Below are positions 24,678 through 34,400 of a stretch of 64,000 nucleotides of DNA, piece after piece. The notes beneath the pieces are model-generated. The model was given only the letters and a program-made list of their open reading frames with translations, made no database searches and was not told where the DNA came from. Numbering within the stretch: position 1 is the first letter of the stretch; every line of letters starts with the position of its first letter. A program made the translations under genes and the position numbers. Origin of the DNA: WHSW01 sp963846565 (GTDB taxonomy: Bacteria; Actinomycetota; Thermoleophilia; Solirubrobacterales; 70-9); assembly GCA_963846565.1 (NCBI GenBank), contig CAWJWL010000005.1, positions 744,001 to 808,000 of the forward strand, in the 5' to 3' direction.

Positions 24678-26080
24678 CGGCCATCAGAACGCGCCGAGGC
24701 AGGCTCGCCGCGAGCGCGGCCGGGGCCGCGCTCGGCCTCCTCCTCCTGCTGCCCACGGGCGCCGGGGCCCACGGGCTCGTGCAGCGCGCCAACCTGCCGA
24801 TCCCCGAGTGGCTGTTCGCATGGGCGGCGGCGCTCGTCCTGATCATCTCGTTCGTCGCCCTCGCGGTCCTCTGGCCCCGCCCGCTGCTCGAAGACGCGGG
24901 CTGGCGCCCGCTCCCGGCGCCGGTCGGCCGTGCGCTCGGCTCGAGCGCACTGGAAGCGGTCTGCGGCCTCGTCGGGGTGCTCGCGCTGATTGCGGTGGTC
25001 CTCGCCGGGCTCGCCGGGGTGCAGAACTCGTTCGCGAATCTGACACCGACGTTCGTCTTCATCACCTTCTGGGTCGGCCTCGCCTTCGCCAGCGCCATCT
25101 TCGGCAACCTCTTCGCCGCGTTCAGCCCGTGGCGGGCGCTCGGGCGCCTCAGCGGTCACCTGCTCGGAACCCGCTTCGAGCCACGTCCGTATCCCGACCG
25201 CCTCGGGCGCTGGCCCGCCGTCGCCGGCCTCGTCGCCTTCACCTGGATCGAGCTCGCCTCCGGATGGAGCGAGGAGCCGCGCACGCTGGCGATCGCGGTC
25301 CTCGGCTACACGGCGGTCGTGCTCACCGGCCAGGCGCGCTACGGGGTCGACGTCTGGAGCCGGCGAGGGGAGGCCTTCGCCGTCTACTTCGACCTCTTCG
25401 CGCGCATCTCGCCCTTCGAGCGCCGCGACGGGATCGTCGGCCTGCGCCCACCACTCGCCGGCCTGCCGAAGCTCGATCCTGTGGCGGGCACCGTGGCGTT
25501 CGTCGTCGTCATGATCGGCAGCGTCACCTATGACGGGCTCTCCTCCGGATCCCTGTGGCGGGACCTCACCGGTGACGCAGCCCTCGACGCGCCGGAGCTG
25601 GTTGCGACGCTCGGCCTCGCGCTTGGAGTCGCTCTCGTCGGCGCCTTCTACTCGCTCGGAATCGCCGGCGTGCGCTCGCTCGGAGGCGACCTCGGCGCCG
25701 AGCGGCTGCGCCGCGCCTTCGTCCACTCCCTCGTCCCGATCGCGTTCGTCTACGTCGTCGCCCACTACCTGACCTTCCTCATCTTCGAGGGTCAGTCGAT
25801 CGTCTACCTGGCCTCCGACCCGCTGGGCGAGGGCTGGGACCTCTTCGGAACCGCGTCGGCGACGATCGACTACGGCGTCCTGTCGCAGAACGCGGCCTGG
25901 TACCTGCAGGTCGGCTTCGTCGTCGCCGGGCACGCCGCGGCCCTGGCGCTCGCTCACGATCGCGCGCTGGTTCTCTACCGCGGCTCGCGGCTCGCGGTCC
26001 GCTCTCAGTACTGGATGCTGGCGATCATGATCGGCTTCACTACGCTCGCGCTGTGGCTCCTCGCCAGCGCGCAGGGATGA
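24674..26080 (+). CDS. Polytopic membrane protein of unknown function
   Basis: 468 residues if translation begins at CTG 24674, which overlaps the previous stop as CTGA; the next canonical option is GTG at 24629, inside the upstream gene. The CTG start gives a basic N-terminus followed by a hydrophobic segment ending LLPTGAGAHG, like a signal sequence. About ten hydrophobic segments follow, with conserved-looking loops such as NLFAAFSPWRALGRL, GYTAVVLTGQARYG and FDLFARISPFERRDG. Similar proteins in this order have, I believe, been labelled fenitrothion hydrolase in databases, but nothing in the sequence proves that activity. The stop overlaps the lipoprotein start (ATGA), so the proteins probably work together in the envelope. 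Confidence 0.7.
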   Translation: MTAIRTRRGRLAASAAGAALGLLLLLPTGAGAHGLVQRANLPIPEWLFAWAAALVLIISFVALAVLWPRPLLEDAGWRPLPAPVGRALGSSALEAVCGLVGVLALIAVVLAGLAGVQNSFANLTPTFVFITFWVGLAFASAIFGNLFAAFSPWRALGRLSGHLLGTRFEPRPYPDRLGRWPAVAGLVAFTWIELASGWSEEPRTLAIAVLGYTAVVLTGQARYGVDVWSRRGEAFAVYFDLFARISPFERRDGIVGLRPPLAGLPKLDPVAGTVAFVVVMIGSVTYDGLSSGSLWRDLTGDAALDAPELVATLGLALGVALVGAFYSLGIAGVRSLGGDLGAERLRRAFVHSLVPIAFVYVVAHYLTFLIFEGQSIVYLASDPLGEGWDLFGTASATIDYGVLSQNAAWYLQVGFVVAGHAAALALAHDRALVLYRGSRLAVRSQYWMLAIMIGFTTLALWLLASAQG

Positions 26081-26973
26081 GCAGGCCCGCCGCGATCGCC
26101 GCTTGTGCCGCGCTGCTTCTCGGTGCCGGCTGCGGCTCCGACGATCCCGAGGGCGGCAGCGGTGAGGTCTCCGAGCGCCTGGTCGACTTCGACAAGAAGC
26201 CGCCGTACGTGAACTCGCTCGAGCTCGACGCCACGACCGGCGATCTGCTGTTGACGACCAACCGGGGCTTCTTCCGCATCGACCCCGAGACCGACCGCGT
26301 CGAGCGCCAGCGGGGCACGATCGAGGCCGACGGAGAGCGCTCCACCGTCGGCAACTTCCTCGAGATCAAGTACGAGAGCCCCGGCCACCTGATCGGATCG
26401 GGGCACCCGGACCAGACGACGCTGCCCCAGTACCTCGGCTTCATCCGCTCCGACGACGACGGGAAGACCTGGCGGGTCGTCTCCCGGCTCGGGATCGCGG
26501 ACCTGCACAAGGTGATCCTCAAGCACGACCGCCTCTACGCTTGGGACGCCGTCGTCAGTGCGCTCCTGATCTCCGGGGACGGCGGGCGCACATTCGATGA
26601 GAATTTCACCCCGCGAGGGCTCATAATCGACTTCGAGGTGGATCCGGCTGATCCCGCACGCGTGGTCGCTGCGACCGACGATCAGCTCTTCCGCTCCGAG
26701 GACGAGGGCGAGGGCTGGCGCCCGCTGCTCGCAGCGGAGGGCGTCCGGCTCGCCTGGCCCGAGCCTGAGGCCCTCTACCGTGCCGACAAGGACGGCGGCG
26801 TCTACCGCTCCGCCGACGGCGGCGCCTCATGGGAACGGCTCGGCAGCGTCGAGGGCGAGCCGTACAAGATCGAGCCGGTCTCCGGGGAGGAGCTCTACAT
26901 GGCACTGAGCGACGGAACGATCGCGCATACGACTGACGGGGCCTCGAACTGGGAATACGTATTCAGGCCATGA
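26077..26973 (+). CDS. Lipoprotein with BNR/sortilin-like beta-propeller
   Basis: 298 residues. The start overlaps the previous stop by four bases. The signal peptide ends LLLGAGC followed by GSDD, a plausible but atypical lipobox (Gly at -3) that would lipidate the Cys. The mature part has repeated Asp-rich elements typical of BNR/exo-alpha-sialidase-like propellers: RSDDDGKTWRVV, SGDGGRTFDE, RSEDEGEGWRPL and RSADGGASWERL. Four Asp-box copies are readable. Such propellers often bind glycans or metals; the F510_1955-type proteins of this shape have no known reaction. The stop overlaps the next start (ATGA). Confidence 0.75.
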   Translation: MSRPAAIAACAALLLGAGCGSDDPEGGSGEVSERLVDFDKKPPYVNSLELDATTGDLLLTTNRGFFRIDPETDRVERQRGTIEADGERSTVGNFLEIKYESPGHLIGSGHPDQTTLPQYLGFIRSDDDGKTWRVVSRLGIADLHKVILKHDRLYAWDAVVSALLISGDGGRTFDENFTPRGLIIDFEVDPADPARVVAATDDQLFRSEDEGEGWRPLLAAEGVRLAWPEPEALYRADKDGGVYRSADGGASWERLGSVEGEPYKIEPVSGEELYMALSDGTIAHTTDGASNWEYVFRP

Positions 26974-29015
26974 AGCGTGCAGCGCTCATACTCGTCCTCC
27001 TCGGCTGCCTCGTCGCTCCTCAGGCGGTGCAGGGACACTCGCTCGTGCGGCCGGGCAACGGGCTCGTCTCCTATCTCTCCGAGGACGCGACCTCGCTCAA
27101 CACGCTCACGGTACGCGCCGATGGCGCTCGGATCGAGTTTCACGACCCGACCGTCGACGGCGGCATCGATCCGGGGCCCTGCACCCCCGGGGCGCTCGCC
27201 GGTGGATTCATCATCCAGGTCTTCTGCCCGGCAGCCGGCGTGCAGCGGGTCCGCCTCGACCTCGGCGAGCGCGAGGACTCGGCGTTGGTGACCGCGGCCG
27301 TGCCTGCGAGCGTTCTTGGCGGGCCCGGAGCGGACAAGCTCACGGCCGGCCCGCTCGGCGACGAGGTCGCCGGCGACGAGGGTGATGATGCGCTTGATGG
27401 CGGAGCGGGCGACGATCTGCTCGACGGGGGCCCCGGCGCCGACTCGATGGTCGGGGGACCCGGGGCGGACACCCTTCTCGCTCGCGACGGGATCGCCGAC
27501 TCGATCTCCTGTGGAGACGGCGCCGACCAGGTCGACGCCGACACGCTCGATCAGGTCGATCCGAGTTGCGAGGCGGTCACGCGTACCTTCACCCCGTCGC
27601 CGAGCGGGTCGGCGGGCGACGAACCGGGGCCGCCCAAGGTCGAGGTCGGGGCAGTGACCACCCAGAGCCCCGGGGGCTCGCGGCGTATCGAGGTCGTCGC
27701 GACGACGAGCGAGCCCGGCGCATTGAGCGCCTCGGGCTTCTTCAGCATCGATGGGCTGTCGCGCCCGGTGCAGGTCAAGCGGCGGGAGATCGCCGTCGGC
27801 GGCGCGGGCGCGATCCTCAGCTACCGGGTGCCGAAGGCGCGCTGGGAGCGGGCCCGGCGGGCGCTCTCCGCCGGGCGCAAGGTGAGTTTGCGACTCGGCG
27901 TGGTCGCGACGGATCTCGCCGGGAACACGAGCAAGCGCCGCGCGCCGCGGGTGCGGGTCACGCTCGGATCGGGGGACGGAGGCGCGGCCAAACCAGTCGG
28001 TGCGGGCGCCGTCGCCCGGCATCCCGAGCCCAGCGACGTCGACGGCGACGAGGTGAAGAACGAGGTCGACAACTGCCCGACGGTCAAGAACGGGAGCCAG
28101 ATCAACACGGACTTGGGGTTCACTCCGACGACGCCGGCGCCCGCCCCGCCCGAGCCGGCGCCGCCCACGCCGATGCCGAGCGGTGACGCGAACGGCGATG
28201 CGTGCGATCCCGACGACGACGCCGACGGCGTCAACGATGTCGACGGGTCCGGCGCGCGCCTCGACAACTGCCGCTTCGATCGCAATCCGGCGCAGCTCGA
28301 CGATCTCAACTTCCCTGGTGGCTATGGCGACGTCTGCCCGCCGATCGACACCGACGGGGACGGCGTGATCGACGACGAGGACAACTGCGACACGACGATG
28401 AACCCGGGTCAGGCCGATCTCGACAGTGACGACAAGGGCGATGTCTGCGACACGGACGACGACGACGACACGATCGTCGACGCCGGAGACCTCTGTCCGC
28501 GCACCTGGAGCAACCCGCAGGTCGACCTCAACGGAGATGGGATCGTCAACTGGCGCGACCAGTCGGATCGCGACGGCGACGGCATCGGCTCGGAGTGCGA
28601 CGCGGACGAACCCGCCATCGTCCCGCCGGGAGGCAAGGCGCCGCCCGACACCACGCCACCCGAGGCGAAGGCGCGCGCAAGCGGGACGCGGCGGATCGCG
28701 CAGCTCGAGGCCGGGATCATCGTCCGGATCACCTGCTCGGAGGCATGCACGACGACGTCGGAGCTCGCCGTCTCACGCGCGGTCGCGCGCCGCCTCGACC
28801 TCGGGCGCGACCGGATCCTCGCCAGAGGCTCGGCCGAGCTCGACGGAGCCGGGTCCACCTACGCCTTCCTGCGGGCGGGTGCCGCGACCCGGCGGGCGAT
28901 CGCGCGGGCGGGCGGGATCAGGGCGCGGCTCGAGACCGGGATCGTCGACCGCGCCGGCAACCCGGTTTCGGTCGGGCGCGCGGTCGTGCTCGGCTCGCCT
29001 GCGCGCAACGAATAG
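26970..29015 (+). CDS. Secreted calcium-binding protein with RTX-like and thrombospondin type 3-like repeats
   Basis: 681 residues with a signal peptide ending about residue 22. Residues 115-165 carry RTX-type nonapeptides (for example GGAGDDLLDGGPGADS), which wind into a calcium-bound beta roll. Residues 350-550 carry Asp-rich calcium repeats of thrombospondin type 3 style (DTDGDGVIDDEDNCDTTMNP, DNCRFDRNPAQLDD, SDRDGDGIGSECDADEP). The C-terminal 120 residues are strand-rich with two Cys. Outside the cell these modules would fold on binding calcium. It is the last gene of the overlapping run from 24363, so it is likely the exported partner of the membrane and lipoprotein genes. No sorting motif is visible. 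Confidence 0.8.
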   Translation: MKRAALILVLLGCLVAPQAVQGHSLVRPGNGLVSYLSEDATSLNTLTVRADGARIEFHDPTVDGGIDPGPCTPGALAGGFIIQVFCPAAGVQRVRLDLGEREDSALVTAAVPASVLGGPGADKLTAGPLGDEVAGDEGDDALDGGAGDDLLDGGPGADSMVGGPGADTLLARDGIADSISCGDGADQVDADTLDQVDPSCEAVTRTFTPSPSGSAGDEPGPPKVEVGAVTTQSPGGSRRIEVVATTSEPGALSASGFFSIDGLSRPVQVKRREIAVGGAGAILSYRVPKARWERARRALSAGRKVSLRLGVVATDLAGNTSKRRAPRVRVTLGSGDGGAAKPVGAGAVARHPEPSDVDGDEVKNEVDNCPTVKNGSQINTDLGFTPTTPAPAPPEPAPPTPMPSGDANGDACDPDDDADGVNDVDGSGARLDNCRFDRNPAQLDDLNFPGGYGDVCPPIDTDGDGVIDDEDNCDTTMNPGQADLDSDDKGDVCDTDDDDDTIVDAGDLCPRTWSNPQVDLNGDGIVNWRDQSDRDGDGIGSECDADEPAIVPPGGKAPPDTTPPEAKARASGTRRIAQLEAGIIVRITCSEACTTTSELAVSRAVARRLDLGRDRILARGSAELDGAGSTYAFLRAGAATRRAIARAGGIRARLETGIVDRAGNPVSVGRAVVLGSPARNE

Positions 29016-29176
29016 CCGCCTGGCCGCATGATCGTTGCGCCCGCAGAGCTTGCCCGGGGCGGCCGCGCTGTGATTGAATCGCCGCGGGCCCGAGCCCGGG
29101 ATGACCGGAGCCGTGCCTGGCCATGCGGGGGGCTGCGTTTGGCCCGTGGTTCAGGCAATGCGAATAGGGAGTGATC

Positions 29177-31371
29177 TTGAGACTTTCGAGCGCCGGCATC
29201 GGCCGGGCGATTAGCTTCGCCTGCGTCGCGACCCTGCTGACCATCGCGATTCCGGGGACCGCCCTCGCCCATCACGGGGGCCCCGAGCACGTCCCCGCGA
29301 AGCAGGTGAACATGGAGCTCGTCGGCGAGCTCGAACCGACCATCGCCCAGGGGCCGATCGTGCCCGGCCAGTTCGCGGACCTCGCCGTCCACGGCGACTA
29401 CGCCTATTTGAACTCCTGGGATGAGCCCAGCTGCACCAAGGGCGGCACCTATATCGCCGACATCAGCGACCCGGCGAACCCGGTCGAGGCCGGCTTCATC
29501 CCCGCCGTCGACGGCTACTACCACGGCGAGGGCGCGCACGTGGTCTCGATCGACACGCCCCAGTTCACCGGCGACCTGCTCGCCGTCAACAACGAGGCCT
29601 GCTCGAACGACGCGAACCGCCCGCCCGGCGTCGACGCGGCCTCCGGAGGCTTCGACCTCTACGACGTCAGCGATCCGTCGACCCCGGTGACGCTGATCCA
29701 GAACGCCGGCGACAACCAGGCGGCCCTGCCGGCCAACTCCTACCACAGCGTCTTCGTCTGGCAGGACGGCAACGAGGCCTTCCTCGTCGCCTCCGACAAC
29801 ACCGAGTTCGAGGACGTCGACATCTTCGACATCACCGACCCGACCGCACCGCTCCAGATCAAGGACCTCGACATCTCGGTCGACTTCCCCCAGGTCCTCG
29901 ACGAGCTCGCCAACGGCGACCTCTTCTTCCATCACGACGTGGTGGTGAAGGAGATCGGTGGCGTGATGCGGATGCTGGTCTCCTACTGGGACGCCGGCTA
30001 CGTGCAGCTGAACGTCGACGACCCGGCGAACCCGACCTACATCACCGACACCAACTTCGACGACCCCGACCCGCTCACCGGCTTCGATCCGCCGGAGGGC
30101 AACGCCCACCAGGCCGAGTACTCGCACAACAACGAGTTCATCCTCGCCGGGGACGAGGACTTCTCGCCCGATCGCGTGAACACCGCGTCGATCACGACGG
30201 GGCCGAACGCGGGCGACTTCGAGGGGGCGGCCGTCGGTGGTTCGGCGCCGCTCACCGAGCTCCCCGACGCGGTTCTGAACGGGCCGACGGTCTACGGCGG
30301 CTACGGCTGCGACGCCTCGGCGCCAATCCCGCCCCGCGCCGGACCGGCTGCCGCCTCTCGCGGCAGGTGAGGAGGCGATCGTCGTCCTGCAGCGCGGACC
30401 GCGCCGGACGACCCCTCAGCGCCCGAGACGGCGTGCTTCCCGGGCGAGAAGGCCGAGAACGCGATCGACGCCGGCTACGACGCCGTCCTGCTCGTCAACC
30501 ACCATTCCGGCGAAGCGTCGGGCGTCTACTGCGGTAGTGGCGGCTTCCCGGCCAGTCCGCCGATCGTCGCTCCGTGCACGACGCATGAGGCGTTCCACCA
30601 GCATCTTCGACAAGGCTCCGAGCCTGAGCATCCCCTACGTCCCGGCCGAGGAGCCGGCGATCGGCGACGCTCGGTGAGAAGGTGAGCGTCGCGGCCTCCT
30701 TCGACGGCTGGGGCTTCGCCCACCTCTACGACGCGCAGACGAGCGAGGAGATCGACGCCTTCGCGATCCCCGAGTCCCTCGATCCGGCCAACGCGAGCGG
30801 CTTCGGCGACCTCTCGATCCACGAGTTCGCCGCCGACCCGGACGAGAACCTCGCCTATGCCTCCTATTACACGGGTGGCATGCGCGTGTTCATGTTCGGC
30901 CGCGACATCGGCCTCGCCCCGACGGGCGCCTACATCGACCCCGACGGCTCCAACTTCTGGGGCGTCGAGCAGTTCACGACCGCGGCCGGCCAGCGACTGA
31001 TCGCCGGCTCCGATCGTGACTTCGGCCTGCAGATCTTCCGCTACACCGGTCCGCATCCGGCAACGGGCGGTGGCGGCGGCGGTGGCGGCGAGTACGGCGA
31101 GAAGGACCCGCCGCAGACCAAGATCACGAAGAAGCCGAAGAAGAAGTCGACGAAGCGCAAGGCGAAGTTCAAGTTCACCTCCGATGAGGCGAACTCGACC
31201 TTCCAATGCAGGCTCGACAAGAAGAGCTTCAAGGCCTGCAGCCCGCCTTACAAGAAGAAGGTCAAGCGCGGCAAGCACAAGTTCCGGGTGCGGGCGATCG
31301 ACCCGGCCGGCAACGTCGACCCGACCCCGGCCAAGTACAGCTGGAAGGTGAAGAAGAAGAAGAAGGGGTAG
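29177..31371 (+). pseudogene. Secreted LVIVD-repeat protein with PA-like insert and basic C-terminal domain, broken by several frame changes
   Basis: The chosen TTG (29177) lies 5 nt after AGGGAG; GTG at 29171 is an alternative. A signal peptide ends at TALA. LVIVD-type strands follow (YLNSWDEP, GTYIADISDPANPVEAG, GFDLYDVSDPSTPVTL, VDIFDITDPTAPLQ). From about 30335 the frame changes four times before 30680. Reading across frames recovers AGEEAIVVLQRGP, DDPSAPETACFPGEKAENAI, DAGYDAVLLVNHHSGEASGV, IFDKAPSLSIPYVPAEEPAI and LGEKVSVAASFDGWGFAHLY. The middle part looks like a protease-associated (PA) domain inserted in the propeller. The last part ends with a Gly tract and a Lys-rich module (FKFTSDEANSTFQCRLDKK) common at the C-terminus of secreted Solirubrobacterales proteins. 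The sequence is either a pseudogene or locally misread. Confidence 0.75.
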
Positions 31372-31393
31372 GGCAAGGACGCCCTTCCCGGGG

Positions 31394-31419
31394 CACCCGA
31401 TCGCTGAGATCGGGTGTTT
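31394..31419 (+). terminator. Intrinsic terminator-like hairpin after the LVIVD gene
   Basis: CACCCGATC (31394-31402) pairs perfectly with GATCGGGTG (31408-31416) around the loop GCTGA, followed by TTT. The 9-bp stem lies 23 nt past the LVIVD stop codon and before the next gene. The U tract is short, as is usual in high-G+C genomes. Confidence 0.65.
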
Positions 31420-31497
31420 CCACCTATACCGCGGCGAACCCCCGACGCTTAGCGTCGCTCTCGACAGTCGCAAAGACACGAGAAGTGGGGTCTGCGG

Positions 31498-34400
31498 ATG
31501 GGTTCACGGGTTAGGGCGTCGGTGCTGGCAATCGCATGCGTGGTCGCGCTCGGACTCAGCGCCACGGCTGCCAAGGCGGGCCTCCTCGACGGGCTCGGGG
31601 GCATCCTCGACCAGATCCTCGACGGCGGCACCGATATCGACCCGGACCTCGGTGACGAGCTGGCCGCTCTCCTCTGCGACCCGAGCAGCGACCTCGCCGA
31701 GGGAATCGAGGACGGCGCCCTTTCAGCTCTCCCCGCCGATGTGATCCCGGCCCTCACCTGCAATCTGGGCCTGCTCGACTACAAGTTCCAGACGACCCTC
31801 AAGCGCTCGAACGGCACCGAGGTCGTCCGCACCCACAACGCCCTCGTCCAGATCCCGCGCCCGCTCAATGTCGACGACGACATCGCGCCGGACCTGATCG
31901 GGACGATCGGCCTCTCCGGCGCCGGCCGCTTCACGCTCCGGGTCAACCGCATGCTGGGCGAGAACGCCGCCCTGCCGACGAAGGTCGAGGCGATCATCTC
32001 CGCTCCCTCGGGCGTCGACATCGGGCGCGACACGATCGCGTTCGGTTACGACACGACGACCTCGAAGGCGCCCAAGACCTTCAACTCCGGGATCAGCCTG
32101 CTGAGCCTGATCGGCCCGGGCGGGCCCGGGATCAAGTTCCAGACCGACGTCACCGGCGCCGGCCCGAGCCTGGCGCTGGTCGGCGAGCTCTTCGACAAGG
32201 GGCCGGGTGGCGAGCGCCGCAGCCCGATGCGGGCGCGCGTCGGCTTCACGCCGGTGCCGGCCACGATGACCGCGACGGTCGACCTCGGCAACCCGCTCCT
32301 CGCGACGGTGACTACCTCGCAGCGGAGCAAGGTCGACGTGCTCGGCCAGCTGATCTCAACGCCCGCCACCGGGCCCGCGACCGAGAAGCGCATCGACGCG
32401 GTGATCGACTCGCTCCCCTCCACGGTCAACGTCTCCTACCTCTCCGGGGGCGAGTTCCAGCGCACGGTGACCTACGACGCGAGCGACCCGATCGGGCGGA
32501 TCGACGTCACCTACACCGAGAAGATCGGAACCGCGATCGACCAGAAGGCGGTGGTTACGGTCAAGGATCTGCCCAAGGGCCTCGTCGTCAACCAGACCGG
32601 GAAGGTCGACGCCGACATGCACACCACGCTGGGTGTGATCGGCGAGGTCTACGGCTCCTTTGCCAACGGCGAGCCGCAAGCCGCGCCGACTGCGCCGGGG
32701 GCGAACGTGATCACCTCGGGCGACTACAGCTCGGTCGGGTTCCGCGCCGGCGGGATCGAGGCGCTCGACGTCCACGGCGCCGCCCCGTACACGCTCGATG
32801 CAACCCTCGCGCGCCAGAGGTTCGGCGTCTTCATCGACGACCGTGACGAGGCGCGGACGATCGACGCCCGGGTCAACTCCCTCCCACACGAGCTCCACCT
32901 CGAGCTCGACCCGGACGCCGGGCACGTGGTCTTCGACGGCTTCGGCGAGGCGATCGACGAGATCACGCTCGACGCCGACGACGACGATCCGTTCTTCGCC
33001 GACGCGACCGAGATCACGGGCGCAATCCGCGGCCTGCCGACCTTCCTCGACGTCAACTTCGCCCAGGACAAGGAAACCGGCATCACCGTGAGCGCCAACG
33101 AGGGCCCGCGGGAGATCGAGGTCCTCGCGAGCGATGGCTCGGCGCTGGCGCTGCCGCCTGGGGAGGCGGGCGCCGTGTATCGCGACACGGCGGATCAGTA
33201 CGCCGTCTTCGCCAGGGTGTTCGGCCTCAAGTCGGTGGCCGTCGACCCGGACCCGCTGCACGCGGTGATCGAGACCAACCGCGGCGGCGACTTCAGCGTC
33301 GATGCGCGGCTGGAGACGGTCGACCCGCGCTTCAACCAGCTCAGCGACGTGAAGACGATCGACGGCACGCTCACCGGGCTGCCCGAGCGGGTCGAGGTCA
33401 CCTACACGGAGGGCGGGCCCGACGTGCGCCACGTCACCTATGACGGTCGCGGCACGCTCGACGGGATCGATCTCACCTACGAGGACCTCGACCCTCGCCG
33501 CGACGAGGTCGATACCAAGGTCCTCCTCGGCGTCGATGATCTGCCCGAGAAGCTGACGATCGATCAGACCGGCCCGAAGGCGGCGACGCTGAGCGCCAGC
33601 TCCCCGGTGACCCGGATCGAGGGCGCGATCGCCAACGGCGAGCCGCTGCTTCCGCAGGGCGACGCACCGGGCATGCGGCTGCGGACGACCGGTGAGCCGG
33701 AGGACCCCGACCACTTCTCCTCGATCGGATTCCGGATCGACGGCTTCGAGTCCGCGAGCCTCGACGGCGCGGGCCCCTACGTGATCGATGCCGTGCTCGG
33801 CTCGCCCACCTTCAAGGCGGTGATCGAGGAGCCGGAGGAGGCGCGTACGATCACCGCGAACCTCGGTGGCCTGCCGCGCCACTTCAGCGCCGACATCGAC
33901 CCCGAGGCCGGCGGTCCGCCGATCAAGGCCGGGCTCGACCGGCCGGTCGCGATCTACGACGGCTTCGGCGACGAGATCGGCTCGGCCGACCTGATCGCCA
34001 CCGACGATCGCGGACCCGACGAGGCCCTCGACGAGGATGGCCTCGGGGACCTCGTGCGCCGGCTCGAGGCATTCGTCGACGGGATCCCGTCGAAGGTCGA
34101 GGTCGACTACGTGATCACCAAGCCCGAGGAGGAGGAGCCCGCGGGCGAGGAGTCGACCGAGATCGAGTTCCTCGCCGAGGGCGGCGTCGACTCGATGGAG
34201 GCTCTGGCGATCGCCGGGTTCACCACCGCGCGTACGCGTGAGGAGTTGACCTCCTCGCATCCGACCCTGCCGTTCCCCGTCGAGCAGGAGGCGATCATCG
34301 ACGACCCCACCCGCGCCGGTGTGGTCTTCAACGACACGGGCCCGCTGGTCGCCTTCGCCCGCATCTTCGGCCTCTCCGAAGTCGACGTGACGACCGATCC

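Noticed and set aside
27300..27500. Short GC-rich direct repeats that could be taken for a CRISPR or minisatellite
   Set aside because: They encode RTX-type Gly/Asp nonapeptides in frame; there are no regular spacers.
31060..31095. A GGC/GGT tract
   Set aside because: It encodes a Gly linker of the LVIVD protein in frame and needs no other explanation.
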